Source: Thiorhodococcus drewsii AZ1 (GTDB lineage Bacteria; Pseudomonadota; Gammaproteobacteria; Chromatiales; Chromatiaceae). Taken from it: 64,000 nucleotides of DNA. Below the pieces are notes generated by a model, which did not search any database, was not told the DNA's origin, and saw nothing but the letters and a program-made list of their open reading frames with translations. Where the stretch lies: NCBI RefSeq assembly GCF_000224065.1, contig NZ_AFWT01000008.1:117638-181637 (forward strand), given 5' to 3'. The translations under genes and the position numbers were made by a program. Shown piece by piece: positions 42,349 through 51,976 of this stretch (the first letter of the stretch is position 1; each line of letters opens with the position of its first letter).

Positions 42349-43920
42349 TTAGAAGGCCGATCGCAGGGCCATGAAGGTCATTGCGCTCAGCAGGGCGGCG
42401 GCGGGCAAAGTGATGATCCAGGCCGCCGCGATGGGTTTCATCAGCTCCCAGTTGGCGGCGCGATTGACCAGCCCGACACCCAGTACCGCACCCACGAGTA
42501 TATGCGTGCTCGAGACCGGGATGCCGAAGGTCGAGGCGAGCATGACCACCGCGGCCGCCGAGAGTTCGGCCGCGAATCCGGACGCCGGATGCATCTTGGT
42601 CAGGTTGTGGCCGACGGTCTGGATGACCTCCTTGCCGATGAACCAGAGTCCGGCGACCAGGGCGATGCCGAATGAGAGCATGGCGACCGGGGGCACTGGG
42701 GCCTTGGCGCTGATCTCGCCGTTGCGCAGCACGTCCAGGATGGCGGCGAAGGGACCGATGGCGTTGGCGATGTCGTTCGAACCGTGGCTGAAGGCGAAGC
42801 CCGAGGCGGTGAAGACCTGCATCCAGCTGAAGAGCAGGAAGGTGGAGCGATCGAGCGAGCCGCCCTTGAGGGTGCGCGCCAGGATGTAGATGGCCATCCA
42901 GACCGAGGCCGCCACCATGAGGATCACGAGCAGATTCTGCAGCTCGGACAGCTCCAGGTCGACGTGCTTGAGCCCCTTGTAGAGCAGCATGGCGGTGATG
43001 ACCATGGAACCGATCGCGGCCAGCATGGGGACATAGGTCTCCAGTGCCCGGTGGGCCTGGATCTCGTCCTTTTCCTGGTCGATGCGGTAGAGGTCCTTGT
43101 AGTACTCGGTCTCGAAATCGTCCTCCTTGTGCCCCTCCTCGGTCTGTACCTGGGCGTCGCGCGCCATGGCCGTGGCATAGGAGAGCTGCTGGATCTCGCC
43201 GAGACGCTCGAAGGACGACCGGTGCTGCTCCTTGCGGGCGAGCTTCTTCTGCTTGATCTCCTGGAGCTTGGTCTGGGCCTGGTCGTTGTACTGGAGGATG
43301 AATCGCTTGATCTGCAAGAAGAGGAAGTATGAGACCAGTCCGCCCAGCACGGGCGAGACGACCCAGGAGAGTGCGATGGTGCCGATCTTGTCCCAATGGA
43401 CCAGGGAGAAGGCGTCGCTTGCTCCGCTGGCGATGATCCCGAGCGTGATGGAGCTGCCGACGATGCCGCCCACGATCGAATGGGTGGTGGATACCGGCCA
43501 GCCGCGCTTGGTGGCGATCAGCAGCCAGAGTGCTGCGGCCAGCAGGGCCGACATCATGATGTAGACGAAGTCCATGGCGTCGAAGCTGGGCTCGGCGATC
43601 AGGGTCGAGAGATCCACGATACCCTTGCGGATGGTGTCCGTGACCGCACCGCCGGCGATCATGGCTCCGCTGACCTCGAAGATGGCCGCGACCACCAGGG
43701 CCTGCTTGATGGTCAGGGTACCGGCGCCGACGCTGGTGCCGAAGGAATTGGCGACGTCGTTGCCGCCAATGTTGAAGGCCATGAAGAGCCCGAAGGCCGT
43801 GGCCAGCAGGAACAGCAGTACCTGGTTGTGACTGGTGTAGTCCAGACCCCAGTAGACGAAGCTTCCGGCTGTCAACAGCAATAGCAGGATGAAGAAGAGA
43901 TTCAGCTTGTCTTTGAACAC
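42349..43920 (-). CDS. PiT-family inorganic phosphate transporter
   Basis: This 523-residue membrane protein has the two duplicated PiT signatures, [19 protein letters not shown] near the N-terminus and [18 protein letters not shown] in the second half, plus [13 protein letters not shown] and [13 protein letters not shown]. It has about ten helices and a long charged cytoplasmic loop ([16 protein letters not shown]) in the middle. It imports phosphate, or metal phosphate, with protons. Its start is uncertain: a GTG at 43920 with GAGGAAA upstream is chosen, but a GTG at 43977 is open too. It is upstream of ppk2 on the same strand, a natural phosphate-storage pairing. Confidence 0.9.
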   Translation of the reverse strand: MFKDKLNLFFILLLLLTAGSFVYWGLDYTSHNQVLLFLLATAFGLFMAFNIGGNDVANSFGTSVGAGTLTIKQALVVAAIFEVSGAMIAGGAVTDTIRKGIVDLSTLIAEPSFDAMDFVYIMMSALLAAALWLLIATKRGWPVSTTHSIVGGIVGSSITLGIIASGASDAFSLVHWDKIGTIALSWVVSPVLGGLVSYFLFLQIKRFILQYNDQAQTKLQEIKQKKLARKEQHRSSFERLGEIQQLSYATAMARDAQVQTEEGHKEDDFETEYYKDLYRIDQEKDEIQAHRALETYVPMLAAIGSMVITAMLLYKGLKHVDLELSELQNLLVILMVAASVWMAIYILARTLKGGSLDRSTFLLFSWMQVFTASGFAFSHGSNDIANAIGPFAAILDVLRNGEISAKAPVPPVAMLSFGIALVAGLWFIGKEVIQTVGHNLTKMHPASGFAAELSAAAVVMLASTFGIPVSSTHILVGAVLGVGLVNRAANWELMKPIAAAWIITLPAAALLSAMTFMALRSAF

Positions 43921-44229
43921 GGGCGACGTTTCCTCCGCGAATAATCGGGTCAGGCCCCTTGACGGGCCGCCGCCCACCTTAGCTTCGGACTGTTACGGTA
44001 CATCGGACGGCCTCCCGGGCGTCCGGTCGGCGAAACCGCTTGGGGCGTCGCCGTCATCGAAGGGCTCCAGAACTTCAGCTCCCTGACACGGAAGGCATTC
44101 AGTCGCCGTTCATCAGCCTATGGGGCCGGTACGGCATCAGCCGTATTGGCCGCCGGGATCGAACGGGCCACAGAGACGCCGGCCTATTGGGCTCGGCCAT
44201 CCATGGCCCGGTTCTGGGATCGGCGCCGG
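43921..44229. other. 309-bp intergenic region
   Basis: This contains no gene with a ribosome-binding site and no clear terminator. It lies between two minus-strand genes and should carry the PiT promoter at its left end. Confidence 0.4.
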
Positions 44230-45753
44230 TCAGCGAGCCTCGATCAGCGCCTGGCTCTCCTTCTTCGACAGGATCGAATATTCCGCTTCACCCGTCTTGG
44301 TGAGACAGGACGAGGCGTTGACCGATGGATTGAAATAGGGCTGATTGCCGTATCCCTCGCCGAAATAGGTGGTGGAGCAGATGGTGCTGTCTCCGCGTAA
44401 GGTCGAGGGGACCGGGAATTCGAAATAGAAGGCCCTCGACTCGCCGGCCCGCAACGAGATCGGCACGGGGTCTCCGGCCTGGAATTCGGTGGAGGATAGT
44501 GTGCCGCCGGGGAGATAGCCGGAGGCGATGCTCCAGATGGAGCCGCGGATCTGCTCGGGCGAGCGATTGTCCAGACTGACGCGATAGCGGCAGATTCCGC
44601 CGTCGATTGAGTCGCTGTCGCAGGGGCTGGTGACGGAGATCCTCACCGGCTTGGGATCGAGCGCGATGTCGCCGATCGACAGCGTTTCGCCCTCGACGCC
44701 CGAGGCGATCGTGGGGAGTTGCCGGGTCTCGTAGTCCGAGGCGGACGCCGTGATGCTGTATTCGCCGGGTCGCAAGTCTGGCGTGATCGTCTCGTCGAAT
44801 CGAAAATAGCCGGCACGGTCCGGAGCGACATCGACTGAGTAGCAGAACTCGATGCATGGAAACTGCCGCAATCGGACGGATGCGAAGGGATATTCCTCCC
44901 CGGAGAGTCCGACGCCGGTCATGGCATCGACCAGTCGTCCCTCGATGGTTCCGATGCCCAGTGGCTCCTCGTAATAGAGCGTCGGAACCCGGTAGTGCTG
45001 GTTTTCGGCCACTGAAAAGATGTCGGACCAGGTGGATTCCTCCCGGAATCTGGCCTCGACGCGATAGTATCCAGGCTCCAGGGGCATCCCGTCCCAGTCG
45101 ACGTTGAAGCTGTATGCGCCGCCGTTGGCCCCTTGGCTCGCGACCGGTGCGGTGCAGCTTTCGGGATCATCTCCATCCGTGCAGCGCAGGAGCTCGACCG
45201 ATCCCTGCGGCGTGTATCTGCCGGTTATGGCGTCCAGGTAGAGCCCGCTGATCGAGCCGACCGATCGGCTGTAGGTGGAGAAGCTGAGGCGATAGCCGCC
45301 GGATTGCCGGTGATCCCCGGTCAAGGTCATGTCGCCGCTGCCCGTCACGGCGATCACGAAGGTTCCGGACGCGGGAACATAGAGCGGAAGCCGGGACATG
45401 AGGCTGAAGTAGTCGTCGTTCGAGGCCAGCAGCTCGCATCCAAGGCCGAGATAGGCCAGCATCGGATCCCCCAAGGCATCCGTGTGCTCCGAGTCGCCTT
45501 CCAGCGTGATCTGGACCGGCGTTTCGGGTGTGGCCGAGATCAGGTAGAAGTCGATGTCGCCCCTTCCCGCCCCGGGCGCCTCCAGGGTTCCGTTCAGTGT
45601 GGTGGGCATGGACGAGAGCTCGACGCGATCGGCCGATAGACAGCCGTCGTTCGGCTCGACGTCTGCGTGGGCCAGACTGGTGGCGAGGCACAACGCCGGC
45701 AACAGCAAGCGGGACGCCCAGCGTTGGGTGATGGAATATTCGGGATTCTTCAT
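44230..45753 (-). CDS. secreted multidomain protein with PPC-like and CNA-B-like domains
   Basis: This 507-residue protein has a signal peptide (LLLPALCLATSLAHA). Next comes a pre-peptidase-C-like domain (DVEPNDGCLSADRVEL...DIDFYLISA...GTFVIAVTGSGD, about 23-150). Two carboxypeptidase-regulatory-like repeats follow (SGLYLDAITGRYTPQGSVEL; GTIEGRLVDAMTGVGLSGEE, then GEYSITASASDYETRQ). A C-terminal beta-sandwich comes last (VSLDNRSPEQIRGSIWS). At least eight cysteines could form disulfides. No catalytic motif is visible. It probably sits in the periplasm or outside the cell. The ATG at 45753 follows AGGAGAG. Confidence 0.7.
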   Translation of the reverse strand: MKNPEYSITQRWASRLLLPALCLATSLAHADVEPNDGCLSADRVELSSMPTTLNGTLEAPGAGRGDIDFYLISATPETPVQITLEGDSEHTDALGDPMLAYLGLGCELLASNDDYFSLMSRLPLYVPASGTFVIAVTGSGDMTLTGDHRQSGGYRLSFSTYSRSVGSISGLYLDAITGRYTPQGSVELLRCTDGDDPESCTAPVASQGANGGAYSFNVDWDGMPLEPGYYRVEARFREESTWSDIFSVAENQHYRVPTLYYEEPLGIGTIEGRLVDAMTGVGLSGEEYPFASVRLRQFPCIEFCYSVDVAPDRAGYFRFDETITPDLRPGEYSITASASDYETRQLPTIASGVEGETLSIGDIALDPKPVRISVTSPCDSDSIDGGICRYRVSLDNRSPEQIRGSIWSIASGYLPGGTLSSTEFQAGDPVPISLRAGESRAFYFEFPVPSTLRGDSTICSTTYFGEGYGNQPYFNPSVNASSCLTKTGEAEYSILSKKESQALIEAR

Positions 45754-45940
45754 GGGACTCTCCTGTCGCTCCTTCGAGGCGGCCATCCAAGGGGGGAATT
45801 CGGCGCCAGCGGACGTTGGTTCCGCTGAATGCCCTTGGTGCATGGATCCTAACCAATCAGGAAAACCCGACTCAATATCGGATGAGACAGGACAGGGTCT
45901 CCGGCAACGGCTCGCCGCTAACCCCGGTTCGGGCGACGAT

Positions 45941-46669
45941 TCAGAGATACAGAGGCGCCATCCGACGCCAGTGGTATCCCTGATGCGCCCGTCCATCCCA
46001 TTCGTGCAGCGCATGCCAGACACCCTTGTCCCAGAGCGACCGGCTGAGATGGCGGTTGTTGTCGAGGAAGGGGTCCTCCCTTCCGATCACCAGCACGATG
46101 TCCATGCGCCGCAGGGCGCCGATCCGGTCCGGACAGCCGAGATTGGGCAGATACTGGGCCGGCGTGTGGAAATAGATCTGCTCGTCCCGGTGTCCGCTGA
46201 AGAGATCGCGGAAATGCTCGACGTTCAGGGTCAGGTCGTAGCGTCCCGAAAAGGCGGCGACCTTGCGGAACAGATGCGGGTGGCGAAAGGCGATGTTGAC
46301 CGCGTGGAAGGCGCCCAGGCTGCATCCATGGGCGATGGTGCAGGGGTGCGGGTTCTTCATCGCCATCAGCGGCAACACCTCGTTGAGGATGTAGTCCTCG
46401 AAGGCGTTGTGTCGTCGAATGCGGTCGGCCGGATTGCACCAGAAGCAGTAGAGCGACTCCCAGTCCAGGCTGTCCACGCAATAGAGCTGAAGCTGTCCCG
46501 CCTCGATCTTATGGCGCACGGATTCCACCAGCCGAAGGTTCTCGTACTCGTAGAAGCGCCCGTCCCGGGTCGGGAAGACCAGTACCTTGGCCCCGGCGTG
46601 ACCGAAGACGAGCAGCTCCATGTCCCGTCCGAGACGGTGACTGTACCAGCGGTGATATTCACGGTTCAT
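45941..46669 (-). CDS. esterase family protein (alpha/beta fold)
   Basis: This 242-residue protein belongs to the esterase-D-like putative esterase group. It begins in the usual way (MNREYHRWYSHRLGRDMELL), has VLVFPTRDGRFYEYEN, the nucleophile elbow GCSLGAFHAVN (about residue 118) and FSGRYDLTLNV, and ends with HEWDGRAHQGYHWRRMAP, where the final His region completes the triad. The natural substrate is unknown. The ATG at 46669 fits the family start; one at 46678 adds three residues. Two further hydrolases nearby (46930, 36311) are unrelated in sequence. Confidence 0.83.
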   Translation of the reverse strand: MNREYHRWYSHRLGRDMELLVFGHAGAKVLVFPTRDGRFYEYENLRLVESVRHKIEAGQLQLYCVDSLDWESLYCFWCNPADRIRRHNAFEDYILNEVLPLMAMKNPHPCTIAHGCSLGAFHAVNIAFRHPHLFRKVAAFSGRYDLTLNVEHFRDLFSGHRDEQIYFHTPAQYLPNLGCPDRIGALRRMDIVLVIGREDPFLDNNRHLSRSLWDKGVWHALHEWDGRAHQGYHWRRMAPLYL

Positions 46670-46929
46670 CGGTTGCATCCAGTCGGCGGATTCAGTCCGA
46701 CGGAATCCTAGCCAGGGATCATTTCATTACCGTGAAATCAGAGGGTTGCCTGTGCCCCATGAAGGAATCAGGCCTCGGTCGCCCGTGGGGACGTATCCGC
46801 GAGGCGCGCGTACCATCGCGCGGCAAAGATGCGGGTTCGGGACCAGAGGGTTGTCATGTCTCTCCGGTACTTGTTGGCCATTTGGTTGGGTCTCCCATCT
46901 TTGCCAGATCCCTTCCGGGCTCCTACGAG

Positions 46930-47883
46930 TCAAAGTGGCGCCAGAAAGTCGCCGAGTTCCTCGATCAGCTCCGCTTCCTGGCGGTTACGGTCGGGATAGT
47001 CGAAGTGTCCAGCCTCCAGTACGAACAGCGTCTTATCGCCTGGTATGGCGTTGTAGACGGCGAACTGACCGGGCGGTGCGACCGCCGGGTCGAACCGGGC
47101 GGCGGCGATGTGCATCGGCTGTCGGATATGACGGGCGGCGAGCGCCGAGTCGAAATAGCGCAGCGCATCCGGCATCCCTCCATGCTCTCGGGCGAAGGTC
47201 TGGACGGCCGCTCCGCTGCCGATGGTGGGCAGTGTCAGGCGCAGCGGCTGATGGCCGAAACTGGGGACATTGAGGTGTCCTCGGGCCAGTCGCGGGTCCC
47301 AGGCCAGGGCCATGGCGCCGAGTCCGCCCCCGAAGCTGATGCCGAGATAGCCGAGATGCCCGGCCAGATCCGGAAAGAGTCGGATCAGGGCGCTGACCCC
47401 GGTCCAGATGTCGTCCACACAGCCCCCGAGGATGTAGCGGTCGCGAAGATGGATGTCGTGAAGGACGTGCCAGATCGGATTCTCCGAGATCGGGGGGCGG
47501 CGGCTGAGTCCGATCCCACGGAAGCAGGGGACGAGATAGGCGGCGTCCTCCAGAGGCAGATCCCGCGGCGGTCTATCGATGCCGCCATATCCGTGTCCCA
47601 GTATCAGGCCGCGCCTTGGTGGCCTGAGGAGTGGCGTCAGAAACCAGCCCCGGATTCGAAAACCCTCGGTCGAGGCGTATTCGAGATCATGCACGCGAAA
47701 GCGCGGATGGGTCATGGAGGACGGGCGGATGTCTGGGCTCGGCTCCACCCCGAGCGCCCGGTCGTAACGGTCCAGCCAGAACGGCTCGAAATCCTCCGGC
47801 TCCTCAGGTGGCTCGACGGTCAATAGCCGATCCAGACTGTAGCCGTAGCTGGGATCGAAGGGGTAGGTATGCTCGAATCTCAT
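46930..47883 (-). CDS. acetyl xylan esterase-like alpha/beta hydrolase
   Basis: This 317-residue protein resembles the AXE1/cephalosporin-C deacetylase family: an N-terminal lid (EDFEPFWLDRYDRAL), HDLEYASTEGFRIRGWFLTP, GHGYGG with the oxyanion-hole turn, PCFRGIGLSRRPPI, GGCVDDIWTGVSAL, the nucleophile GISFGGGLGAMALAWD (about residue 188), and an Asp and His in AARFDPAVAPPGQFAVYN and EAGHFDYPD. It probably removes acyl groups from sugars or other small esters. No signal peptide is seen, so it is cytoplasmic. It is followed on the same strand by no partner. Confidence 0.82.
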   Translation of the reverse strand: MRFEHTYPFDPSYGYSLDRLLTVEPPEEPEDFEPFWLDRYDRALGVEPSPDIRPSSMTHPRFRVHDLEYASTEGFRIRGWFLTPLLRPPRRGLILGHGYGGIDRPPRDLPLEDAAYLVPCFRGIGLSRRPPISENPIWHVLHDIHLRDRYILGGCVDDIWTGVSALIRLFPDLAGHLGYLGISFGGGLGAMALAWDPRLARGHLNVPSFGHQPLRLTLPTIGSGAAVQTFAREHGGMPDALRYFDSALAARHIRQPMHIAAARFDPAVAPPGQFAVYNAIPGDKTLFVLEAGHFDYPDRNRQEAELIEELGDFLAPL

Positions 47884-48394
47884 CGGATGCCCATGGCGTT
47901 CTTTCGGCTCCAGTGTCGCCTAGCTTTGTGACGAGAATGCATCGATCCATGACGATCGGCCATGGGGCGATTCCCGTTCCCCGATGTGCGAGCCGTCGAT
48001 GAGCCCGGTCGCGTCCAGCCGTGGAGACTTGCCTCATCAAAAGGTCACGGCCCTCTGCTTTCCGAGCCGCCGTCCCAGCGCGCCATGAGCCCGAGGATGC
48101 GACGGATTTGGCATCTTGCCCATCCGTCACGGTGATGTCATATCGATCGAGCAGAATGTGCCTATCGAGAGCAGCATCCTCTGCTGACATTCATCGATCT
48201 CCTGACGCTGTCTTTGCATCCGATCCCAGCTTCCACTCCCGTCAATCCCGAGTTGTCGTATGGCTCGCCGAGCCGAGTCCGTGCGCGATTCCAGGGTTCC
48301 CTACCCGGATCGCAAATCGACCTGATCGGATTGTTCCCGATGAAGCCTTGCCGAATCGTCAACGATACGAGTCCGTATCGCAGGTTAACCGAAC
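47884..48394. other. 511-bp intergenic region between divergent genes
   Basis: It holds the promoters of the minus-strand esterase and the plus-strand chemoreceptor. No protein-like frame or strong hairpin was found. AT content is close to the chromosomal average. Confidence 0.4.
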
Positions 48395-50110
48395 ATGAAA
48401 TTGATCCATCACGCGAAAATCAAGACCAAACTGATCCTCATGGCACTGATTCCGAGTCTCGCCATGCTGCTCATCGGATTCATCTCTCTGGATCTTCTAC
48501 GCGAGGTGAACGAGGGGGTGGATCGCATCTATGAGGATCGAGTCGTTCCAATGCAGCAGCTGAAATCGGTCACGGACGACTATGCCGTTCAGATCGTCGG
48601 CGCGGTGAACAAGGCCAATGCCGGTGAGCTGACCGCAGAAGAAGCCCTGGAACAGGTCGTGCGGGCCAAGGGGCGGATCCAGGAGAATTGGCAGGCCTAT
48701 CTTCAGACCGAGCTGACGCCGGAGGAAGAGCAGCTGATCGAGGAGGCGCAGGCGCTCTTCGCTTCGGCGGATTCGGCGATCGAACGGCTCGAGGTGAGAC
48801 TGGGCGACGAGAAGGGCAACATCGGCGGGCTGCTGGATATGTTCGATGGCCCCCTTTCCGCCCTGATTGACCCCATTGGGATCAAGCTCAACGAACTGGT
48901 GAACCTCCAGCTGCGCGTGGCCAAAGAGGAGCGCAAGACGGCCCATCATCTCTACAGCCATTCGGTGACGAACTTCGTGGGTATCGCAATGATCGCGCTG
49001 CTGCTGATCCTCGTCCTGGGCTGGTCATTCTATAGCTCGATCGTCGGGCAGCTGGGACGTTTGCGGGCGACCGTGAATCGGATTCTCGAGCACTCGGATC
49101 TTTCCGTTCGCACGGAGCTGGATGCCCGCAACGAGATCGGCGAGATCGCGCGAGACTTCGATCGGATGGTCGATCGCCTGAGGGAGCTGGTTGAACAGAT
49201 CAGCGATTCGACCCTGACCCTGTCCACGGCGACCGGACAGATGTCCTCCGCCTTGGCCCAATCCCGTGCCGGGGCGAATCAGCAGCTTGGCGACACGGAT
49301 CAGGTGGCCACGGCGATGCAGCAGATGACCGCCTCCTCGGAAGAGGTGGCGCGCAACACGGCCGAGTCCGCCGCCGCCGCTCAGAGCGCCAAGGACCTGG
49401 CGGATCGCGGCCGCGGCGCGGTCGGCGAGACCATCGGGGCCATGTCGACCCTCGCCGAACAGGTGAGCGCCGCCGGGGAGACGATACGCTCGCTGGGTCA
49501 GGACATGTCGAGCATCGAGACGATCCTTCACGTCATTCGGGGCGTCACCGAGCAGACCAATCTGCTCGCGCTCAATGCCGCGATCGAGGCCGCGCGCGCG
49601 GGTGAGCAGGGGCGCGGCTTCGCAGTGGTCGCCACCGAGGTTCGCACGCTCGCCAAGCGCACCCAGGTCTCCGCTCAGGAGATCGAGGCCACGGTGGCGC
49701 AACTGCAGCAGCGTTCGCGGCAGGCGGGGATAGAGATGGAGAAGAGCGAGCAGAGCTCCGCCATGGCCCTGTCTGCGGCCGGAGAGGCCGAGCATGCGCT
49801 GAATGCCATCGCCGAGGCCGTGACTGGTATTTCGGGATCCATGAGTCAGATCGCCAGCGCCGCCGAGGAGCAGAGCACCGTGGCCAATCAGGTCAGTCAT
49901 CGTATCGTGGCGATCAGCGATTCCGCCCACCAGCGGAGCGCCAGCGTCAGCCAATTCGAGGCCGCCAGCCAGCAGCTGGTCCGGCTCTCGGACGAACTCA
50001 AGGCGCGCGTCAGTCACTTCCAGGGTCACGACCATGTGGATAGTGTAAGACCGCAGTTGGATTCGGTCTCCTCGGCTCCCATCGCGATGCTTGAACCGCA
50101 AACGGCCTGA
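48395..50110 (+). CDS. methyl-accepting chemotaxis protein
   Basis: This 571-residue chemoreceptor has TM1 ([20 protein letters not shown]), a four-helix-bundle periplasmic sensor (about 35-185), TM2 ([20 protein letters not shown]), a HAMP domain (about 210-265), methylation helices rich in Glu/Gln and Ala, and the conserved hairpin tip [20 protein letters not shown] that contacts CheW and CheA. The 4HB_MCP sensor type usually binds small ligands or partner solute-binding proteins. It precedes the exported solute-binding-like genes by 85 bases on the same strand, which invites a functional link but does not prove one. Confidence 0.92.
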   Translation: MKLIHHAKIKTKLILMALIPSLAMLLIGFISLDLLREVNEGVDRIYEDRVVPMQQLKSVTDDYAVQIVGAVNKANAGELTAEEALEQVVRAKGRIQENWQAYLQTELTPEEEQLIEEAQALFASADSAIERLEVRLGDEKGNIGGLLDMFDGPLSALIDPIGIKLNELVNLQLRVAKEERKTAHHLYSHSVTNFVGIAMIALLLILVLGWSFYSSIVGQLGRLRATVNRILEHSDLSVRTELDARNEIGEIARDFDRMVDRLRELVEQISDSTLTLSTATGQMSSALAQSRAGANQQLGDTDQVATAMQQMTASSEEVARNTAESAAAAQSAKDLADRGRGAVGETIGAMSTLAEQVSAAGETIRSLGQDMSSIETILHVIRGVTEQTNLLALNAAIEAARAGEQGRGFAVVATEVRTLAKRTQVSAQEIEATVAQLQQRSRQAGIEMEKSEQSSAMALSAAGEAEHALNAIAEAVTGISGSMSQIASAAEEQSTVANQVSHRIVAISDSAHQRSASVSQFEAASQQLVRLSDELKARVSHFQGHDHVDSVRPQLDSVSSAPIAMLEPQTA

Positions 50111-50194
50111 TCGGGGTGTCATCGAACGGACTTGTTCATTTGCAATACTCGCAATTCCGAGAGGAATCCTTCGTTCATCCCATCCGGAGGACCC

Positions 50195-51976
50195 ATGCCG
50201 AAGGCATTGTCGCGATTGTCGGTCTCCATCGTCCTGGCGGTTCTCTTGTTTTCGGTCGGCACGGAGTCGCTGGCCGCCGGCGCGGACGTTATCTGCACAC
50301 CGGCCACGGATCAGGTCGTGGTGCGCTTCACCTATGGTTCGGAGAAGAAGGCCTGGATCCGGGACCTGACCCCCACCTTCAATCAAGGCGGCGAGAAGAC
50401 CGCTTCCGGCAAGCGCATCTGCGTCGAGTCCATCCCCAAGGGCTCGGGCGACAGCGTCAATGAGATCGCGAACGGCAAGGCCGGACCGAACGAGGTCCAT
50501 GCCACCAGCCCGGCCTCGGATCTCTACGTCAATCTGATCAACTACGAATACTCCCAGGAACAAGGCAAGGATCTGCTCAAGGCCGAGGGGTTCCTGGTGT
50601 CCTCGCCCGTGGTGATCGCGGCCTGGGAGCCGGTACTCCAGAGTCTTGGTCCCAAGGACCAGATCGGCTGGGCCGACATCTTCGAGCACTCCAGCGAGGG
50701 CGGCTTCCGCTACGGCCAGACCAGTCCCGAAAGCTCCAACAGCGGCCTGTCGGCCCTGGTCGCCCAGTTCTACGCGGGTGCCGAGAGCGAGGCCGGGCGT
50801 CCGGTGCCCAGGCTGTCGCTGGCCAAGGTCGAGGATCCCAAGGTGCGCGACTTCGTCCGCAAGGTCCACGAGAGCGTCATCCACTACGGACGCTCGACCG
50901 GCTTCTATGCCGAGAAGATGCGCGACGGCGGTCCCCAGTACGCCGACGCTGTGGTCGTCTACGAGAGCGACGTCATCCAGGCCAACGACGCCATCCGCGA
51001 GCAGGGTCTGGGATATCCCCGACTGGAGGCCATCTATCCGAAGGAAGGGACCTTCGCCACCAATCACCCCTTCGCCATCGTCGAGCGCGACTGGGTCGAC
51101 GCGGACGAGGAGGAGGGGGCCAAGCGCTACTTCTCCTTCCTGATGTCGCCCCAGAGCCAGGCCAAGGCGCTGCAGTACGGCTTCCGGCCGAGCGTGCCGC
51201 TGGACATCGATCCCGGTATCTACGGCCTGGTCTGGAACGCAGACAATGGTGTCGAGCCCTTCGATAGCGTGCACCGCTTCCTGGCGACCCCGGGTGGACA
51301 GGTCATCAAGGCCATCCGCGACGCCTTCCGCGCCATCAAGAACAGCTCGCACGTGGTGCTGGTCATCGACCGCTCCGGGAGCATGGATGCGCGTCTGTTC
51401 GACAAGGAGCGCGGCCAGGAGCGCTCGCGCATGGACATGGCGGTCGAGAGCGCGAACCTGCTCGCCCAGTCACTGCAGGACAAGGACCGGCTCTCGCTGC
51501 TCTTCTACGACTACCGGGTTCGGTATTCCGATCTGACGCCCAAGGGGCAGCCGATCCGAATGGACGCGGCCGGAAAGCAGAAGCTGGCCGATGCGCTGTC
51601 CAAGGTGCGGCCCGCCGGCGGCACCGCCATGCGCTCGGCGATCGAGACCGCCTGGAGCGATCTCTGCCAGGCCATCAAGGAGGATCCGTCCGACCGCTCG
51701 ATCCGGGTCATGGTGGTCCTGACCGACGGTGTCGACAATGCCTCCAAGATCTCGGACAAGGACCTGATCGGAAAGATCGGCTATACCCAGTCGGACGGCC
51801 GAGGCGGATATCTGGGAGACTCGGCCTGCAAGATCCCGGTCTTCGGCATCGCCTTCGGGGGCGAGGCGGACGACAGCTCGCTGAAGGCCATCGGCGCGGC
51901 GGCCGGCGGCGAGACCCGGCGCGGCGACTCGGCCGAGATCCGCGACATCTTCAAGCGCTTCAGCGAGCTGCTCTGA
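50195..51976 (+). CDS. solute-binding-like domain fused to a von Willebrand A domain (exported)
   Basis: This 593-residue protein starts with a signal peptide (LSVSIVLAVLLFSVGTESLA). Residues about 35-370 look like an extracellular solute-binding protein: VVRFTYGSEKKAWIRDL, SPVVIAAWEPV, FRYGQTSPESSNSGLSALVAQFY. The rest is a VWA domain with a complete MIDAS motif (VLVIDRSGSMD, the Thr in PAGGTAMRSAIE, and VLTDGVDN). The metal site should bind Mg or Mn and grip partners. The strong GGAGG site fixes the ATG at 50195. The stop overlaps the next ATG (TGATG at 51974-51978). I know of substrate-binding/VWA proteins, but their function is unclear. Confidence 0.85.
   Translation: MPKALSRLSVSIVLAVLLFSVGTESLAAGADVICTPATDQVVVRFTYGSEKKAWIRDLTPTFNQGGEKTASGKRICVESIPKGSGDSVNEIANGKAGPNEVHATSPASDLYVNLINYEYSQEQGKDLLKAEGFLVSSPVVIAAWEPVLQSLGPKDQIGWADIFEHSSEGGFRYGQTSPESSNSGLSALVAQFYAGAESEAGRPVPRLSLAKVEDPKVRDFVRKVHESVIHYGRSTGFYAEKMRDGGPQYADAVVVYESDVIQANDAIREQGLGYPRLEAIYPKEGTFATNHPFAIVERDWVDADEEEGAKRYFSFLMSPQSQAKALQYGFRPSVPLDIDPGIYGLVWNADNGVEPFDSVHRFLATPGGQVIKAIRDAFRAIKNSSHVVLVIDRSGSMDARLFDKERGQERSRMDMAVESANLLAQSLQDKDRLSLLFYDYRVRYSDLTPKGQPIRMDAAGKQKLADALSKVRPAGGTAMRSAIETAWSDLCQAIKEDPSDRSIRVMVVLTDGVDNASKISDKDLIGKIGYTQSDGRGGYLGDSACKIPVFGIAFGGEADDSSLKAIGAAAGGETRRGDSAEIRDIFKRFSELL

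Noticed and set aside
42257..43396. 379-codon minus-strand frame overlapping the PiT gene
   Set aside because: A frame-shifted shadow of the transporter; arginine- and histidine-rich, with no membrane helices.
49025..51352. 775-codon minus-strand frame across the chemoreceptor and VWA genes
   Set aside because: It runs antisense to two well-supported genes and has low-complexity composition typical of GC-rich shadow frames.
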